This document shows positions 28,890 to 41,714 of a stretch of 64,000 nucleotides of DNA, piece after piece. Source of the DNA: an uncultured Sphingomonadaceae bacterium (lineage in GTDB: Bacteria; Pseudomonadota; Alphaproteobacteria; Sphingomonadales; Sphingomonadaceae); contig CANMNF010000002.1 of assembly GCA_947499255.1 (NCBI GenBank), forward strand, positions 694,430 through 758,429, read 5' to 3'. The position numbers and the translations under genes are program-made. The notes below the pieces were generated by a model that was given only the letters and a program-made list of their open reading frames with translations, was not told where the DNA came from and searched no databases. The stretch's first letter is position 1, and every line of letters begins with the position of its first letter.

Positions 28890-29977
28890 GCAGGATCGCG
28901 CCCGCCCCGTTCCAGATCTGACCAGATGACCAGCGCATCATCATGGTAAAAGCCGTGAATGGTCACCGCCTCACCTTGCACAATTGGGCAGGGCTTCGCG
29001 AAGGGATAGCCGACAATGCTCCAATGCGCCCCCTCATCGCGGCCGGGCGCGTTCTCATATGTGGCGCTGTCACCATTGCCAAAATCGATCAACAGCCATT
29101 GCGCAATGCCGTTCGCCTCTCCTCCATTGGCTCCCTCATTGCCCCCCTGATTGGCGTGCACGTCAACTTGCGAGAGCCCGGTGGTGGGCAAGCTCTGCGT
29201 ATCGCCAAAGTCGAAGCGTACCAGTGTTCCCACATCGCTCATCAAAGTGAGGCCCGGATCGCTATTGATGAGGGGTTTGGCCGGAAGCAGGTGATCGGCA
29301 AACAGGCCAAGGTCAAACCCTTCCACATCATCCAGCGCCACCGTGGTCTGCGGGAACTGCGCCAGCGCAACGCGGATCTCGGCACTTTCCGGAATGAACC
29401 GCGCGCCCTTAGCACACAGCTTTTCGCGGACATGTTCGAGCGATTGGAGCACACCTTCGCCCAGCACATTGGCTGAAAAGATCTCCGATATCACCACGTC
29501 GAAACCTTCTGGGCACACGGTTTCCCGGTCAAGCTCTGACGAATGGCAGGAATGCACTTCGATGCGGTCTGTCAGTCCATTGGCAGCGATGATCCGCTTG
29601 GCCGTTTCCGCCATCGTCTTGTTCATCTCGCAAGCGACCACCCGTTTGGCACCCGCTCGCGCTGCGATCATCGCCAAAAGGCCCGATCCGGTCCCGATAT
29701 CGAGCACATTCTTGCCCTGAACCGCGGCCTCGATAGCCTGCCGATAGGCTGCATTGCGCGCGTGATCGGCCAACATCGCATCGTGATAGGCGGGCACCGA
29801 TGCAGCAAGCACATAGCGCGCCAGCCGCTCATACAGCAGCTGCGAGGGGTGGTCGGCCACACTCTCTTCCAGCATTTCGCGAACCGCTGCCGCTTTGCCA
29901 TTTTTTGCCAAAGCAAGCGCCAGCGTGAGCACAATTTCGGGCCGGTCAAAAGCTGCCTTGTTGTGTTTACCTGCCAA
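28886..29977 (-). CDS. PRMT-like SAM-dependent methyltransferase
   Basis: A 363-aa protein resembling protein arginine N-methyltransferases, close in plan to the PRMT7 type. A helical N-terminal region is followed by DHARNAAYRQAI (the PRMT Y-x-x-A/S-I helix), SAM motif I VLDIGTGSGLLAMIA at residues 91-105, the acidic post-motif VVACEMN, and the double-Glu loop SEIFSANVLGEG at 164-175, whose two glutamates normally hold the arginine guanidinium. A C-terminal beta barrel follows. True PRMTs are rare in bacteria, so the substrate (protein arginine or a small molecule) is open. It lies directly upstream of the rplJ promoter. Confidence 0.8.
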   Translation of the reverse strand: MAGKHNKAAFDRPEIVLTLALALAKNGKAAAVREMLEESVADHPSQLLYERLARYVLAASVPAYHDAMLADHARNAAYRQAIEAAVQGKNVLDIGTGSGLLAMIAARAGAKRVVACEMNKTMAETAKRIIAANGLTDRIEVHSCHSSELDRETVCPEGFDVVISEIFSANVLGEGVLQSLEHVREKLCAKGARFIPESAEIRVALAQFPQTTVALDDVEGFDLGLFADHLLPAKPLINSDPGLTLMSDVGTLVRFDFGDTQSLPTTGLSQVDVHANQGGNEGANGGEANGIAQWLLIDFGNGDSATYENAPGRDEGAHWSIVGYPFAKPCPIVQGEAVTIHGFYHDDALVIWSDLERGGRDPA

Positions 29978-30168
29978 ACCTCACCCTCTTCAAATCCAAC
30001 ATAATGGACACATTGGACACAGTCTTAGAGCGAAAAACCCCACTTGTCTCAAATGGCAAGATATGACCTTTGTTCGCATGGGAAGGGGGCAAGCAAGACA
30101 TAGCGCGTTCAGGCCGGTTTGCGCCCCTGTAGGAAAGCGTTTCTGCGCGTTTGACGCAAGCTGCCAGC

Positions 30169-31086
30169 CTATTCACCTACCACCAAATTGCCCGCTGCTG
30201 CGGCAATCTCGCCATTGGAATGGGCTACACCGGGGACGATCTGCATGGACCAGCCGAATTCCCAGCCTTGCCGCTGTGCCATTTGCTGCGCGAGGGAAAA
30301 GAAAAACTGCCCGCGGGCAAACCGGTGTTCGCCTTGCATCATTGCGGCTGCGGACCGGTTTAAGCTTTCATGGTCTGTATCATTGTCCTGATCGCCCAGC
30401 AGGACCACCACATCTTTTGCCAAAGCGGCTTGCAACCCTGCACCGTCCACATCCGTGCCGCGCAAACCATAGGGATAATCCAGCGCAAAAGTTGGCAGCG
30501 TATACCATCCGGCATTGGCCGCGAAATACCGGCTCACCCGGGCATCGGGCATGGTCAGCAAGAACCGGTGCACAAATTGCGATCCGGCAGAATGGCCATA
30601 CAAGACATAGCTGTCCTGCGTGCTGCCAAGCGATGCGACTACGCTATCGAACAGCGGCTCTATTGCGGCAAAGGTCCAATCTTCGCGGGGGCGCAATTCA
30701 TTCGATCCGCGCTCGCTGAGATAGCCCATATTATAGTGCCGCGATGTTGGAAAATCCTCGCGATCAAATTGCGGCGCGATGCCGATAAAGCCATGCGCAT
30801 CTGCCAATGCTGTCCACTCACCCAGATAGCGGGCCGGATCACGTCTGGCGCCGTGCATGACAATGAGGATGGGGGCGGTTTTGAGGTCAATGCCTTGCGG
30901 AACGTAGGCGTAGACAGGAATGGGAGCGCCTGACCAATTATCAAAGGTGAACACGCTGCGGCCGGTCGTTAGCGGGGATGCATCCCATGCCTGTGCTTCC
31001 TGCGCCGTGGCGGGAATGGCCAGCAAAGCTGCAATTCCAAAAAGTAGTCCAGTCAAAAAGCGGAAGGCGGCGCGGCGAATCATCAT
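30169..31086 (-). CDS. exported alpha/beta-hydrolase (esterase/PHB-depolymerase-like)
   Basis: A 305-aa secreted hydrolase. The signal peptide ends near AIPATAQEA; the oxyanion region ILIVMHGARRDPARYL, the nucleophile elbow YGHSAGSQF, an acid in LLGDQDNDTD and the late His in VPGVAHSNG give a complete Ser-Asp-His set. The layout resembles LpqC/poly(3-hydroxybutyrate)-depolymerase-like esterases. Substrate unknown. It follows the terminator of the XRE operon, so it has its own promoter in the short gap or is weakly read through. Confidence 0.85.
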   Translation of the reverse strand: MMIRRAAFRFLTGLLFGIAALLAIPATAQEAQAWDASPLTTGRSVFTFDNWSGAPIPVYAYVPQGIDLKTAPILIVMHGARRDPARYLGEWTALADAHGFIGIAPQFDREDFPTSRHYNMGYLSERGSNELRPREDWTFAAIEPLFDSVVASLGSTQDSYVLYGHSAGSQFVHRFLLTMPDARVSRYFAANAGWYTLPTFALDYPYGLRGTDVDGAGLQAALAKDVVVLLGDQDNDTDHESLNRSAAAMMQGEHRFARGQFFFSLAQQMAQRQGWEFGWSMQIVPGVAHSNGEIAAAAGNLVVGE

Positions 31087-31111
31087 GGTTTGTTTATACG
31101 CTTGCCTAATC

Positions 31112-31153
31112 TAAAAAAGAAATGGCGAGCTCTGTTTGCAAGAGCCCGCCATT
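31112..31153 (-). terminator. terminator of the DUF2975/XRE operon
   Basis: Minus strand AATGGCGGGCTCT (31153-31141), loop of seven, AGAGCTCGCCATT (31133-31121), 13 pairs with one G-U, followed by TCTTTTTT (31120-31113). A textbook intrinsic terminator isolating the operon from the esterase gene. Confidence 0.9.
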
Positions 31154-31203
31154 GTGATGGCATGATCAGCCTATCTTATAATGCGCCGGATTTAAGCCCG
31201 GGT

Positions 31204-31431
31204 TTACGATGCTTTGGGCTCACCTGTATCAGCATCTGTATCTCCATAGGCCAGCAAATCTCCCGGCTGGCATTCCAGCTCCCGGCAAATCGCTTCCAAA
31301 GTGGAAAAGCGGATCGCTTTGGCTTTGCCCGTTTTCAGGATCGAAAGGTTGGCCAGCGTCAGGCCGACACGCTCGGCCAGCTCGGTCAATGTCATGCGGC
31401 GATCGTGCAGGATGTCATCAAGTGTAACCAT
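31204..31431 (-). CDS. small XRE/Cro-type HTH regulator
   Basis: A 75-aa DNA-binding protein. The helix-turn-helix is at about residues 12-50 (MTLTELAERVGLTLANLSILKTGKAKAIRFSTLEAICRELE), then CQPGDLLAY, the layout of the YozG-like small XRE regulators that commonly accompany DUF2975 membrane proteins. The ATG at 31431 has a strong AGGAGG upstream; an ATG 14 codons earlier is less likely. Last gene of a three-gene operon and the probable ligand of the palindromes on its promoter. The C-terminal tail is acidic and short. Confidence 0.9.
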   Translation of the reverse strand: MVTLDDILHDRRMTLTELAERVGLTLANLSILKTGKAKAIRFSTLEAICRELECQPGDLLAYGDTDADTGEPKAS

Positions 31432-31469
31432 GATCTTGCCTCCTTCATCGGGTGCAGGGGTTGGAGGCA

Positions 31470-31997
31470 TCACACGGTCCCTTCAAGATCTTCGCGCATC
31501 GCCGTACCATGACGGAAAACCCGGGCAAGAATGAAGAGAGTGAGGATCAACACGATCCCGCCAAAATCGGTGTCCAAAGACACTGAACCTGATACCCCCT
31601 CGGTAAGTTGGGTGAGGTAATAAACCAGCCCGCCGATTGGCGCTGCCAGGATATTGATTGCCAGTACCAGCCACGCCATGGCGGTTAAGCGGTCGCCATT
31701 GGCAGGAACAAACGGATCGCCTTCACCCACAGAATTCACGATGGCCAACATATTGCGAAAAAAGCAAAAGCCCAAATAAAGCGCACCAGCTGCCAGCACC
31801 AACAACCCGGTGATAAGCCATGTGGTATACGCAGGCGCCTCAGTTGGCTCTATTTCTGCAATAATCTCGCCAGAAAATATCACGCTGGCCGGAATGCCCA
31901 GCACCACGATAAATCCCGTAAACGCCAAGACGCCAATAAGCAGCCAGATAATCGCTTTTGCAATGAGCAAGAGCGGGTCCATTTTTGTTTGTGCCAT
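31470..31997 (-). CDS. DUF2975 membrane protein
   Basis: A 175-aa inner-membrane protein with four helices (about residues 10-38, 57-80, 105-135 and 148-165) and the polar loop NSVGEGDPFVPANGDRLTAMAWL, a recognisable DUF2975 block. The ATG at 31997 has a GAAGGGG site; upstream codons run into the promoter-proximal gap. It lies between a 47-residue peptide gene and an XRE regulator. The conserved DUF2975-XRE pair looks like a membrane sensor with its own transcription factor, but no signal is known to me. Confidence 0.85.
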   Translation of the reverse strand: MAQTKMDPLLLIAKAIIWLLIGVLAFTGFIVVLGIPASVIFSGEIIAEIEPTEAPAYTTWLITGLLVLAAGALYLGFCFFRNMLAIVNSVGEGDPFVPANGDRLTAMAWLVLAINILAAPIGGLVYYLTQLTEGVSGSVSLDTDFGGIVLILTLFILARVFRHGTAMREDLEGTV

Positions 31998-32022
31998 GAT
32001 GATGCCCCTTCGATTGGATGGT

Positions 32023-32166
32023 TTACGCCAGCACCGGCGCCATAGTGACAAGAGCATCGCCAGCGCTGGCGGCTTGTACCGGACCGATGATAAACAGGTT
32101 GAAGCTGAGCGCAGTGATCAAGATCGCCGCAATGGCAGAGGTGGAATTGCTAAGTAGATTTGACAT
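32023..32166 (-). CDS. 47-aa hydrophobic peptide heading the DUF2975 operon
   Basis: A short open frame beginning MSNLLSNSTSAIAAILITAL, with one long hydrophobic helix (residues 10-30) followed by a VQAASAGDAL stretch that looks like a signal-peptidase site, and a short tail. A GGAG site lies nine bases before the ATG and the predicted transcription start is about 27 bases upstream, which supports translation. It is first in the operon with DUF2975 and XRE genes. It could be a secreted/processed peptide or a single-pass membrane peptide; I do not recognise a family. Confidence 0.6.
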   Translation of the reverse strand: MSNLLSNSTSAIAAILITALSFNLFIIGPVQAASAGDALVTMAPVLA

Positions 32167-32197
32167 TGGTTGTTCTCCGATAATGTTGTTATTGAAA

Positions 32198-32243
32198 TTC
32201 GATATGACCGAGTCGTTCCTTATTGTCAATCAATAATATCGAA
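32198..32243 (-). promoter_or_regulatory. promoter with nested operators of the peptide/DUF2975/XRE operon
   Basis: Minus-strand promoter TTGACA (32229-32224), 17 bases, CATATC (32206-32201). Two perfect inverted repeats cover it: TTATTG-N5-CAATAA (32220-32236) over the -35, and TTCGATAT (32198-32205) with ATATCGAA (32236-32243) flanking the whole promoter. The arrangement fits cooperative autorepression by the XRE protein (inference). Confidence 0.7.
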
Positions 32244-32299
32244 AAACAATACGAAGCTTATCGTTTTGCGTGGAATCGTCATTGTGGGGCTGGTTCGCA

Positions 32300-32328
32300 T
32301 TGACTCATGCGGCGGTGATTCCTATATC
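32300..32328 (+). promoter_or_regulatory. rpoBC promoter
   Basis: TTGACT (32300-32305), exactly 17 bases, TATATC (32323-32328). The predicted start is near 32335, giving a leader of roughly 238 bases before rpoB. This provides rpoBC with a promoter independent of ribosomal protein genes. Confidence 0.75.
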
Positions 32329-32572
32329 CCGCGCTCTCGCTCACCAGCTTCGAGCAAGGCGTATCTTTCGCGGGGATGCGCAATCGGAAGGAAGCTGTGA
32401 GCATTTCCGTGGGACGAATGGATCAACGCTGCATTGTTGCACGGCCCTTTTGGGGTGTGCGCATCGCGGCTCTTTTTGCGTCTCACGGCAGTTCCCGCTC
32501 ACACATTTTTCAAAGCATGGCTGCGATTGTCGCGGTGATGCTGAGCAAGGCAAGAAGAGGCATATCTCTCCT

Positions 32573-35500
32573 ATGGCGACCAAGGCGAAAGCACCCCAGG
32601 TGCAAGGCTCCAAGAAGAAGCGTATCCGCAAGATCTTCGGTGATGTTCACGAAGTGGTGCAGATGCCCAATCTCATCGAAGTGCAGCGCGAGAGCTACGA
32701 ACAGTTTTTGCGCTCTGATCCTTCGATTGATTATGTCTCAGGTTTGGAAAAGACGCTGCGCAGTGTCTTCCCGATCCGCGATTTCGCCGGCACCGCTGAG
32801 CTTGATTTCGTGCATTACGAACTTGAGCCGCCAAAATACGACACCACTGAGTGCCGCCAACGCGGGATCACCTATGCCGCACCGATGAAGGTGACGTTGC
32901 GCCTCATCGTGTTCGAAGTCGATCAGGAAACCGAAACCCGCTCTGTTCTCGATATTAAAGAGCAAGACGTTTACATGGGCGATATGCCGCTCATGACAGG
33001 TAACGGCACTTTCATCATCAATGGCACAGAGCGTGTGATCGTATCGCAAATGCACCGTTCGCCCGGTGTGTTGTTCGATCATGATCGCGGTAAAACGCAC
33101 TCCTCTGGCAAATTCCTGTTTGCAGCGCGCGTGATCCCGTATCGCGGAAGCTGGCTGGATTTTGAATTTGACGCCAAGGATATCGTCAATGTGCGTATCG
33201 ACCGTAAGCGTAAGCTGCCGGTTACCTCATTGCTGTTTGCACTTGGTCTCGACCAGGAAGAAATCCTTGCCCATTTCTATGAAACTGTCACGTGGAAGCG
33301 CGGCAAGGATGGCTGGGAAATTCCTTTCGTTGCAGAAAACTGGCGTGGCCAGAAGCCAGCCTTCGCTCTGGTGGATGCCAAAACGGGTGAAGAAGTTTTC
33401 CCAGCAGGGCAAAAAGTCTCTCCGCGCGCCGCGAATAAAGCTGCCAAGGATGGTCTTGAAAGCCTGTTGATCCCCACCGAGGAAGTCTTTGGCCGTTATG
33501 GCAGCGTCGATATGATCGATGAGAAGACAGGCCGCATCTATATCGAAGCGGGTGAAGAAGTTTCGCCTGAGAACCTTGAAAAGATTGATGGCGCAGGGAT
33601 CGATCAGCTCGAATTGCTCGATGTCGATCACATCTCAACCGGGCCGTGGATGCGCAACACTTTGGAAGTGGACAAGGCCAATAACCGCGAAGAAGGCCTT
33701 GAGGCCATCTACAAAGTGATGCGTCCGGGCGAACCGCCAACCAAGGAAACCGCCGAAGCATTGTTCGAAGGCCTGTTCTTCGATGGCGAACGGTATGACC
33801 TGTCTGCGGTTGGCCGGGTGAAGCTCAACATGCGTCTGGAACTGGATGCAGAAGACACTGTCACTACGCTGCGCAAGGAAGATATCCTCGCTGTGGTAAA
33901 GGAACTTGTCGATCTGAAAGACGGCAAGGGCGATGTTGATGACATCGATAACCTTGGCAATCGCCGCGTGCGTTCGGTGGGTGAGCTGCTGGAAAACCAG
34001 TACCGCGTTGGCCTGCTGCGGATGGAGCGTGCCGTTAAAGAGCGGATGTCTTCGGTTGATGTGTCGACCGTGATGCCCAACGATCTGATCAACGCCAAGC
34101 CTGCCGTTGCCGCGGTGCGCGAATTCTTCGGCTCTTCGCAGCTGTCGCAATTTATGGATCAGACCAACCCGCTGTCTGAAGTGACCCACAAACGCCGCGT
34201 GTCGGCGCTTGGCCCGGGTGGTTTGACGCGTGAACGTGCTGGCTTTGAAGTGCGCGACGTTCACCCAACGCACTATGGCCGGATCTGCCCGATTGAAACG
34301 CCTGAAGGCCCGAATATCGGCTTGATCAACTCGCTGTCCACTTTTGCCCGCGTGAACAAATATGGCTTTATCGAAACGCCATATCGCGCAGTGAAGGACG
34401 GCAAGGTCTCCACCGAAGTGAATTACCTCTCCGCTATGGAAGAGCAAAAGCACACCGTCGCACAGGCGTCTGCTGCCACCGATAAGGATGGCAAATTCAT
34501 TGAAGAGCTCGTCTCGACCCGTGAAAACGGCGAATTCACGATGAGCCCGAATGAAAATGTGACGCTGATGGACGTTAGCCCCAAGCAGCTCGTCTCGGTT
34601 GCCGCATCGCTTATTCCATTCCTTGAAAACGATGACGCCAACCGCGCATTGATGGGATCGAACATGCAACGCCAGGCCGTGCCGCTGGTCAAGGCCGAAG
34701 CGCCTTGGGTTGGCACGGGTATGGAAGAAACCGTGGCGCGCGATTCCGGCGCTGCGATTGGCGCCAAGCGTTCGGGCATTGTCGATCAGGTTGATGCAAC
34801 GCGTATCGTTATCCGTGCAAGCGGCGAAGTTGATGCAGCGAACCCCGGCGTGGATATTTATTCGCTGCAAAAGTTCCAGCGTTCCAACCAGAACACCTGC
34901 GTCAATCAACGCCCCCTGGTGAAAGTGGGTGATGTGGTCGAGCAAGGCGATATCATCGCTGACGGTCCATCAACCGATCTGGGTGAATTGGCGCTGGGCA
35001 AGAACAGCCTCGTCGCCTTCATGCCGTGGAATGGCTATAACTATGAGGACAGTATCCTCATTTCCGAACGCATCGTGAAAGATGACGTGTTCACCTCCAT
35101 CCACATCGACGAATTCGAAGTGATGGCGCGTGACACCAAGCTTGGCCCTGAAGACATCACCCGTGACATTCCCAATGTCGGCGAGGAAGCTTTGCGCAAC
35201 CTCGATGAAGCGGGCATCGTTTACATTGGTGCCGAAGTGCATCCGGGCGATATTTTGGTCGGCAAAATCACGCCAAAGGGCGAAAGCCCGATGACGCCGG
35301 AAGAAAAACTGCTGCGCGCCATCTTTGGCGAAAAGGCCAGCGATGTTCGCGATACCTCGCTGCGTCTGCCGCCCGGTGTTGCCGGTACTGTTGTTGAAGT
35401 TCGCGTCTTCAACCGTCACGGCATCGAAATCGATGACCGTACGCGTGCCATCCAGCATGAGGAAATTGAACGCCTCAAAAAGGATAGCGAAGACGAACGC

Positions 35501-36742
35501 AACATCCTCAACCGTGCAACCTATAACCGTCTGCGCGATATGCTTGGCGGCCAAACCGCTTCTGCAACGCCCAAAGGCGTGAAGAAGGGCACCGTGATCG
35601 ACAATGACGTGCTCGACAGCGTTGAAAAGCGTGAATGGTTCAAGTTCGCGGTTGCTGATGACAACATGCAGGCCCAGCTCGAAGCTGTAAAAGGCCAGTA
35701 TGATGAAGCGGTTGCGCGCATCAAAGACAAGTTCGATGATCGCAAGGAAAAGCTCGAACGTGGTGATGAGCTGGCGCCAGGCGTCCTTAAGATGGTCAAA
35801 GTCTTCGTGGCGGTGAAGCGTAAGCTGCAACCGGGCGATAAGATGGCAGGCCGTCACGGCAATAAGGGTGTGATTTCGCGCATCCTGCCGGTGGAAGACA
35901 TGCCGTTCCTCGAAGATGGAACGCCGGTTGATATCGTGCTCAATCCGCTGGGTGTGCCCTCACGTATGAATGTCGGACAAATCTTTGAAACGCATCTGGG
36001 CTTTGCTGCACGCGGCCTTGGTATGCAGATCAAGGATCAGCTTGAAGAATGGCGCGCGGCCAATCCCGATCCCACAGCAGGCCCACCGCCCGCTGCGCTG
36101 ATCGATAAGCTGAAAGACGTTTATGGCGAACGCTATCACGACGATATCGAAAGCCGCACATCGGAAGAAGTGTACGAGCTTGCTGGCAATCTGACCGCCG
36201 GTGTCCCGATGGGCACGCCGGTCTTTGATGGCGCGCGCGAACAGGATGTGACCGATACGCTGGTGCAAGCTGGGGTCGATTCATCCGGCCAATCGACGCT
36301 GTATGATGGCCGTTCTGGTGAAGCGTTTGACCGTAAGGTGACAGTGGGTATTATCTACATGCTCAAACTGCACCACCTGGTTGACGATAAGATCCACGCA
36401 CGCTCCATCGGCCCATACTCGCTTGTCACGCAGCAGCCGCTGGGTGGTAAGGCGCAGTTCGGCGGACAGCGTTTCGGCGAAATGGAAGTCTGGGCGCTGC
36501 AGGCATATGGCGCGGCTTACACCTTGCAGGAAATGCTGACGGTGAAATCGGACGATGTGATCGGCCGCACCAAGGTCTACGAAGCGATCGTCAAAGGCGA
36601 CGATACTTTCGAGGCAGGCATTCCGGAGAGCTTCAACGTGCTCGTCAAGGAAATGCGCTCGCTGGGCCTCAATGTCGAACTGACCTCGCTCACCGATGGT
36701 GAAGAGAATGAGGACGACTTTGGCGCGATCGCGGCTGAATGA
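32573..36742 (+). CDS. rpoB: RNA polymerase subunit beta
   Basis: Beta subunit of the core enzyme, 1389 aa. The start [23 protein letters not shown] at 32573 is the family N terminus; a longer upstream frame is unsupported. Visible landmarks: the fork/rifampicin region [31 protein letters not shown], the [26 protein letters not shown] block, and the C-terminal [32 protein letters not shown]. The rifampicin pocket residues look wild type (Q-x-x-D-Q-x-N, HKRR). It is driven by its own promoter and followed by rpoC after a 116-base spacer. Confidence 0.98.
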   Translation: MATKAKAPQVQGSKKKRIRKIFGDVHEVVQMPNLIEVQRESYEQFLRSDPSIDYVSGLEKTLRSVFPIRDFAGTAELDFVHYELEPPKYDTTECRQRGITYAAPMKVTLRLIVFEVDQETETRSVLDIKEQDVYMGDMPLMTGNGTFIINGTERVIVSQMHRSPGVLFDHDRGKTHSSGKFLFAARVIPYRGSWLDFEFDAKDIVNVRIDRKRKLPVTSLLFALGLDQEEILAHFYETVTWKRGKDGWEIPFVAENWRGQKPAFALVDAKTGEEVFPAGQKVSPRAANKAAKDGLESLLIPTEEVFGRYGSVDMIDEKTGRIYIEAGEEVSPENLEKIDGAGIDQLELLDVDHISTGPWMRNTLEVDKANNREEGLEAIYKVMRPGEPPTKETAEALFEGLFFDGERYDLSAVGRVKLNMRLELDAEDTVTTLRKEDILAVVKELVDLKDGKGDVDDIDNLGNRRVRSVGELLENQYRVGLLRMERAVKERMSSVDVSTVMPNDLINAKPAVAAVREFFGSSQLSQFMDQTNPLSEVTHKRRVSALGPGGLTRERAGFEVRDVHPTHYGRICPIETPEGPNIGLINSLSTFARVNKYGFIETPYRAVKDGKVSTEVNYLSAMEEQKHTVAQASAATDKDGKFIEELVSTRENGEFTMSPNENVTLMDVSPKQLVSVAASLIPFLENDDANRALMGSNMQRQAVPLVKAEAPWVGTGMEETVARDSGAAIGAKRSGIVDQVDATRIVIRASGEVDAANPGVDIYSLQKFQRSNQNTCVNQRPLVKVGDVVEQGDIIADGPSTDLGELALGKNSLVAFMPWNGYNYEDSILISERIVKDDVFTSIHIDEFEVMARDTKLGPEDITRDIPNVGEEALRNLDEAGIVYIGAEVHPGDILVGKITPKGESPMTPEEKLLRAIFGEKASDVRDTSLRLPPGVAGTVVEVRVFNRHGIEIDDRTRAIQHEEIERLKKDSEDERNILNRATYNRLRDMLGGQTASATPKGVKKGTVIDNDVLDSVEKREWFKFAVADDNMQAQLEAVKGQYDEAVARIKDKFDDRKEKLERGDELAPGVLKMVKVFVAVKRKLQPGDKMAGRHGNKGVISRILPVEDMPFLEDGTPVDIVLNPLGVPSRMNVGQIFETHLGFAARGLGMQIKDQLEEWRAANPDPTAGPPPAALIDKLKDVYGERYHDDIESRTSEEVYELAGNLTAGVPMGTPVFDGAREQDVTDTLVQAGVDSSGQSTLYDGRSGEAFDRKVTVGIIYMLKLHHLVDDKIHARSIGPYSLVTQQPLGGKAQFGGQRFGEMEVWALQAYGAAYTLQEMLTVKSDDVIGRTKVYEAIVKGDDTFEAGIPESFNVLVKEMRSLGLNVELTSLTDGEENEDDFGAIAAE

Positions 36743-36750
36743 TTGATGCT

Positions 36751-36828
36751 CCCCTCCCGCACACGGGAGGGGCCGGGGGTGGGCCCCAAACAGCCCATCC
36801 TGAACAGACTCACCCCTAACCCCTCCCG
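36751..36828 (+). repeat. GC-rich nested palindrome between rpoB and rpoC
   Basis: CCCCTCCCG occurs twice (36751-36759 and 36820-36828), and a single CGGGAGGGG (36764-36772) can pair with either. The first option is a tight 9-pair hairpin with loop CACA; the second is a long hairpin with an inner GGGGTG (36776-36781)/CACCCC (36811-36816) stem. The folds exclude each other. No T-run follows, so it is not a plain terminator. It also resembles the dispersed GC-rich intergenic palindromes of sphingomonads; only one copy is seen in this window. Confidence 0.7.
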
Positions 36829-36858
36829 CAGGCGGAATGGGGACACAGGAAAAAGCAC

Positions 36859-41118
<4,260 letters not shown>

Positions 41119-41143
41119 GTTTGTGTAAAGCGCCAAGCAAAAG

Positions 41144-41175
41144 GCCCCGCCGGAGCGATCCGGCGGGGCTTTTTC
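41144..41175 (+). terminator. terminator of rpoBC
   Basis: GCCCCGCCGGA (41144-41154), loop GCGA, TCCGGCGGGGC (41159-41169), a perfect 11-pair stem followed by TTTTTC. The stem starts 25 bases after the rpoC stop. Confidence 0.95.
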
Positions 41176-41239
41176 TTGGGCAAAGCCGAAGCATTCACGC
41201 ACAAATGCTATTGCGAAGCGGTCGCAATAAAGGCATGGT

Positions 41240-41713
41240 GTGATCATGAGCAACAACACATCATCATCACCCGCTTCTTCACCCGGTTCTTCACCCGGGT
41301 CTTCCCCAACATGGCTTCGCCGCCTGCAAACCCCGCCGCGCATCGACAATCTCGATCCTGTCGCTGCCCGCTTTATCTATGCGCTTCGATTGATGGCGGT
41401 GTATCAAAACGCAGACCGTGATCCCGCGGCGGAGTTGGCGGTGCGTTTGGAAAGCGTGACCGCCGCGGTTCGTGCCATGGAGCTGAGCCAGGCCATTTTG
41501 CGCGCATGGCCCGAATGCGTGAGCGTCAATCGGTTCTGCTGCAAAATGCTCAGCCATGATGAAATGACAATCGGTGCAATGATGACCGCATCGGCCGCGC
41601 GAGACAGGCAAGGCTTTGACCGTGCACTATGCGATCTTGTCCGCCCTGAACGCATTGCGCGGCTGTGGGAGCAATGCGTCCAGCTTGTCGGGGTGGAGCA
41701 AACGCCTCGATAA
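41240..41713 (+). CDS. hypothetical protein, DUF6628-like
   Basis: A 157-aa soluble protein. The N terminus is a Ser/Pro/Gly repeat (SSPASSPGSSPGSSP) encoded by a 12-base tandem repeat; the rest is helical, with PRIDNLDPVAARFIYALRLMAVYQNADRDPAAELAVRLE and a Cys pair in VNRFCCKMLSHDE. A GTG at 41240 has an AAAGG site six bases upstream; an ATG two codons later is the alternative. I recall similar small proteins in sphingomonads labelled DUF6628, but this is from memory and tentative. It converges on the next gene with a one-base gap. Confidence 0.65.
   Translation: MIMSNNTSSSPASSPGSSPGSSPTWLRRLQTPPRIDNLDPVAARFIYALRLMAVYQNADRDPAAELAVRLESVTAAVRAMELSQAILRAWPECVSVNRFCCKMLSHDEMTIGAMMTASAARDRQGFDRALCDLVRPERIARLWEQCVQLVGVEQTPR
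41275..41308 (+). repeat. 12-base tandem repeat in coding sequence
   Basis: Two to three imperfect copies of CTTCTTCACCCGG encode Ser-Ser-Pro-Gly units at the start of the hypothetical protein. The period is in frame, so copy changes would vary only the linker length. Confidence 0.7.
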
Positions 41714-41714
41714 A

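Larger units (their letters stand above)
32167..32572. other. 406-base divergent control region and rpoB leader
   Basis: Holds the minus-strand operon promoter with operators (32198-32243), the rpoB promoter (32300-32328) and a 5' leader of about 240 bases. In the leader, TGTGAGC (32396-32402) can pair with GCTCACA (32497-32503), which is followed by CATTTTT, so an attenuator-like fold is possible. No protein gene is supported here. Confidence 0.6.

Noticed and set aside
33635..34945. Long open frames antisense to rpoB, rpoC, groEL and the TonB receptor (for example 436, 370, 354 and 549 codons)
   Set aside because: They are mirror frames of strongly conserved genes with biased codon use; they have no ribosome-binding sites and no recognisable protein composition.
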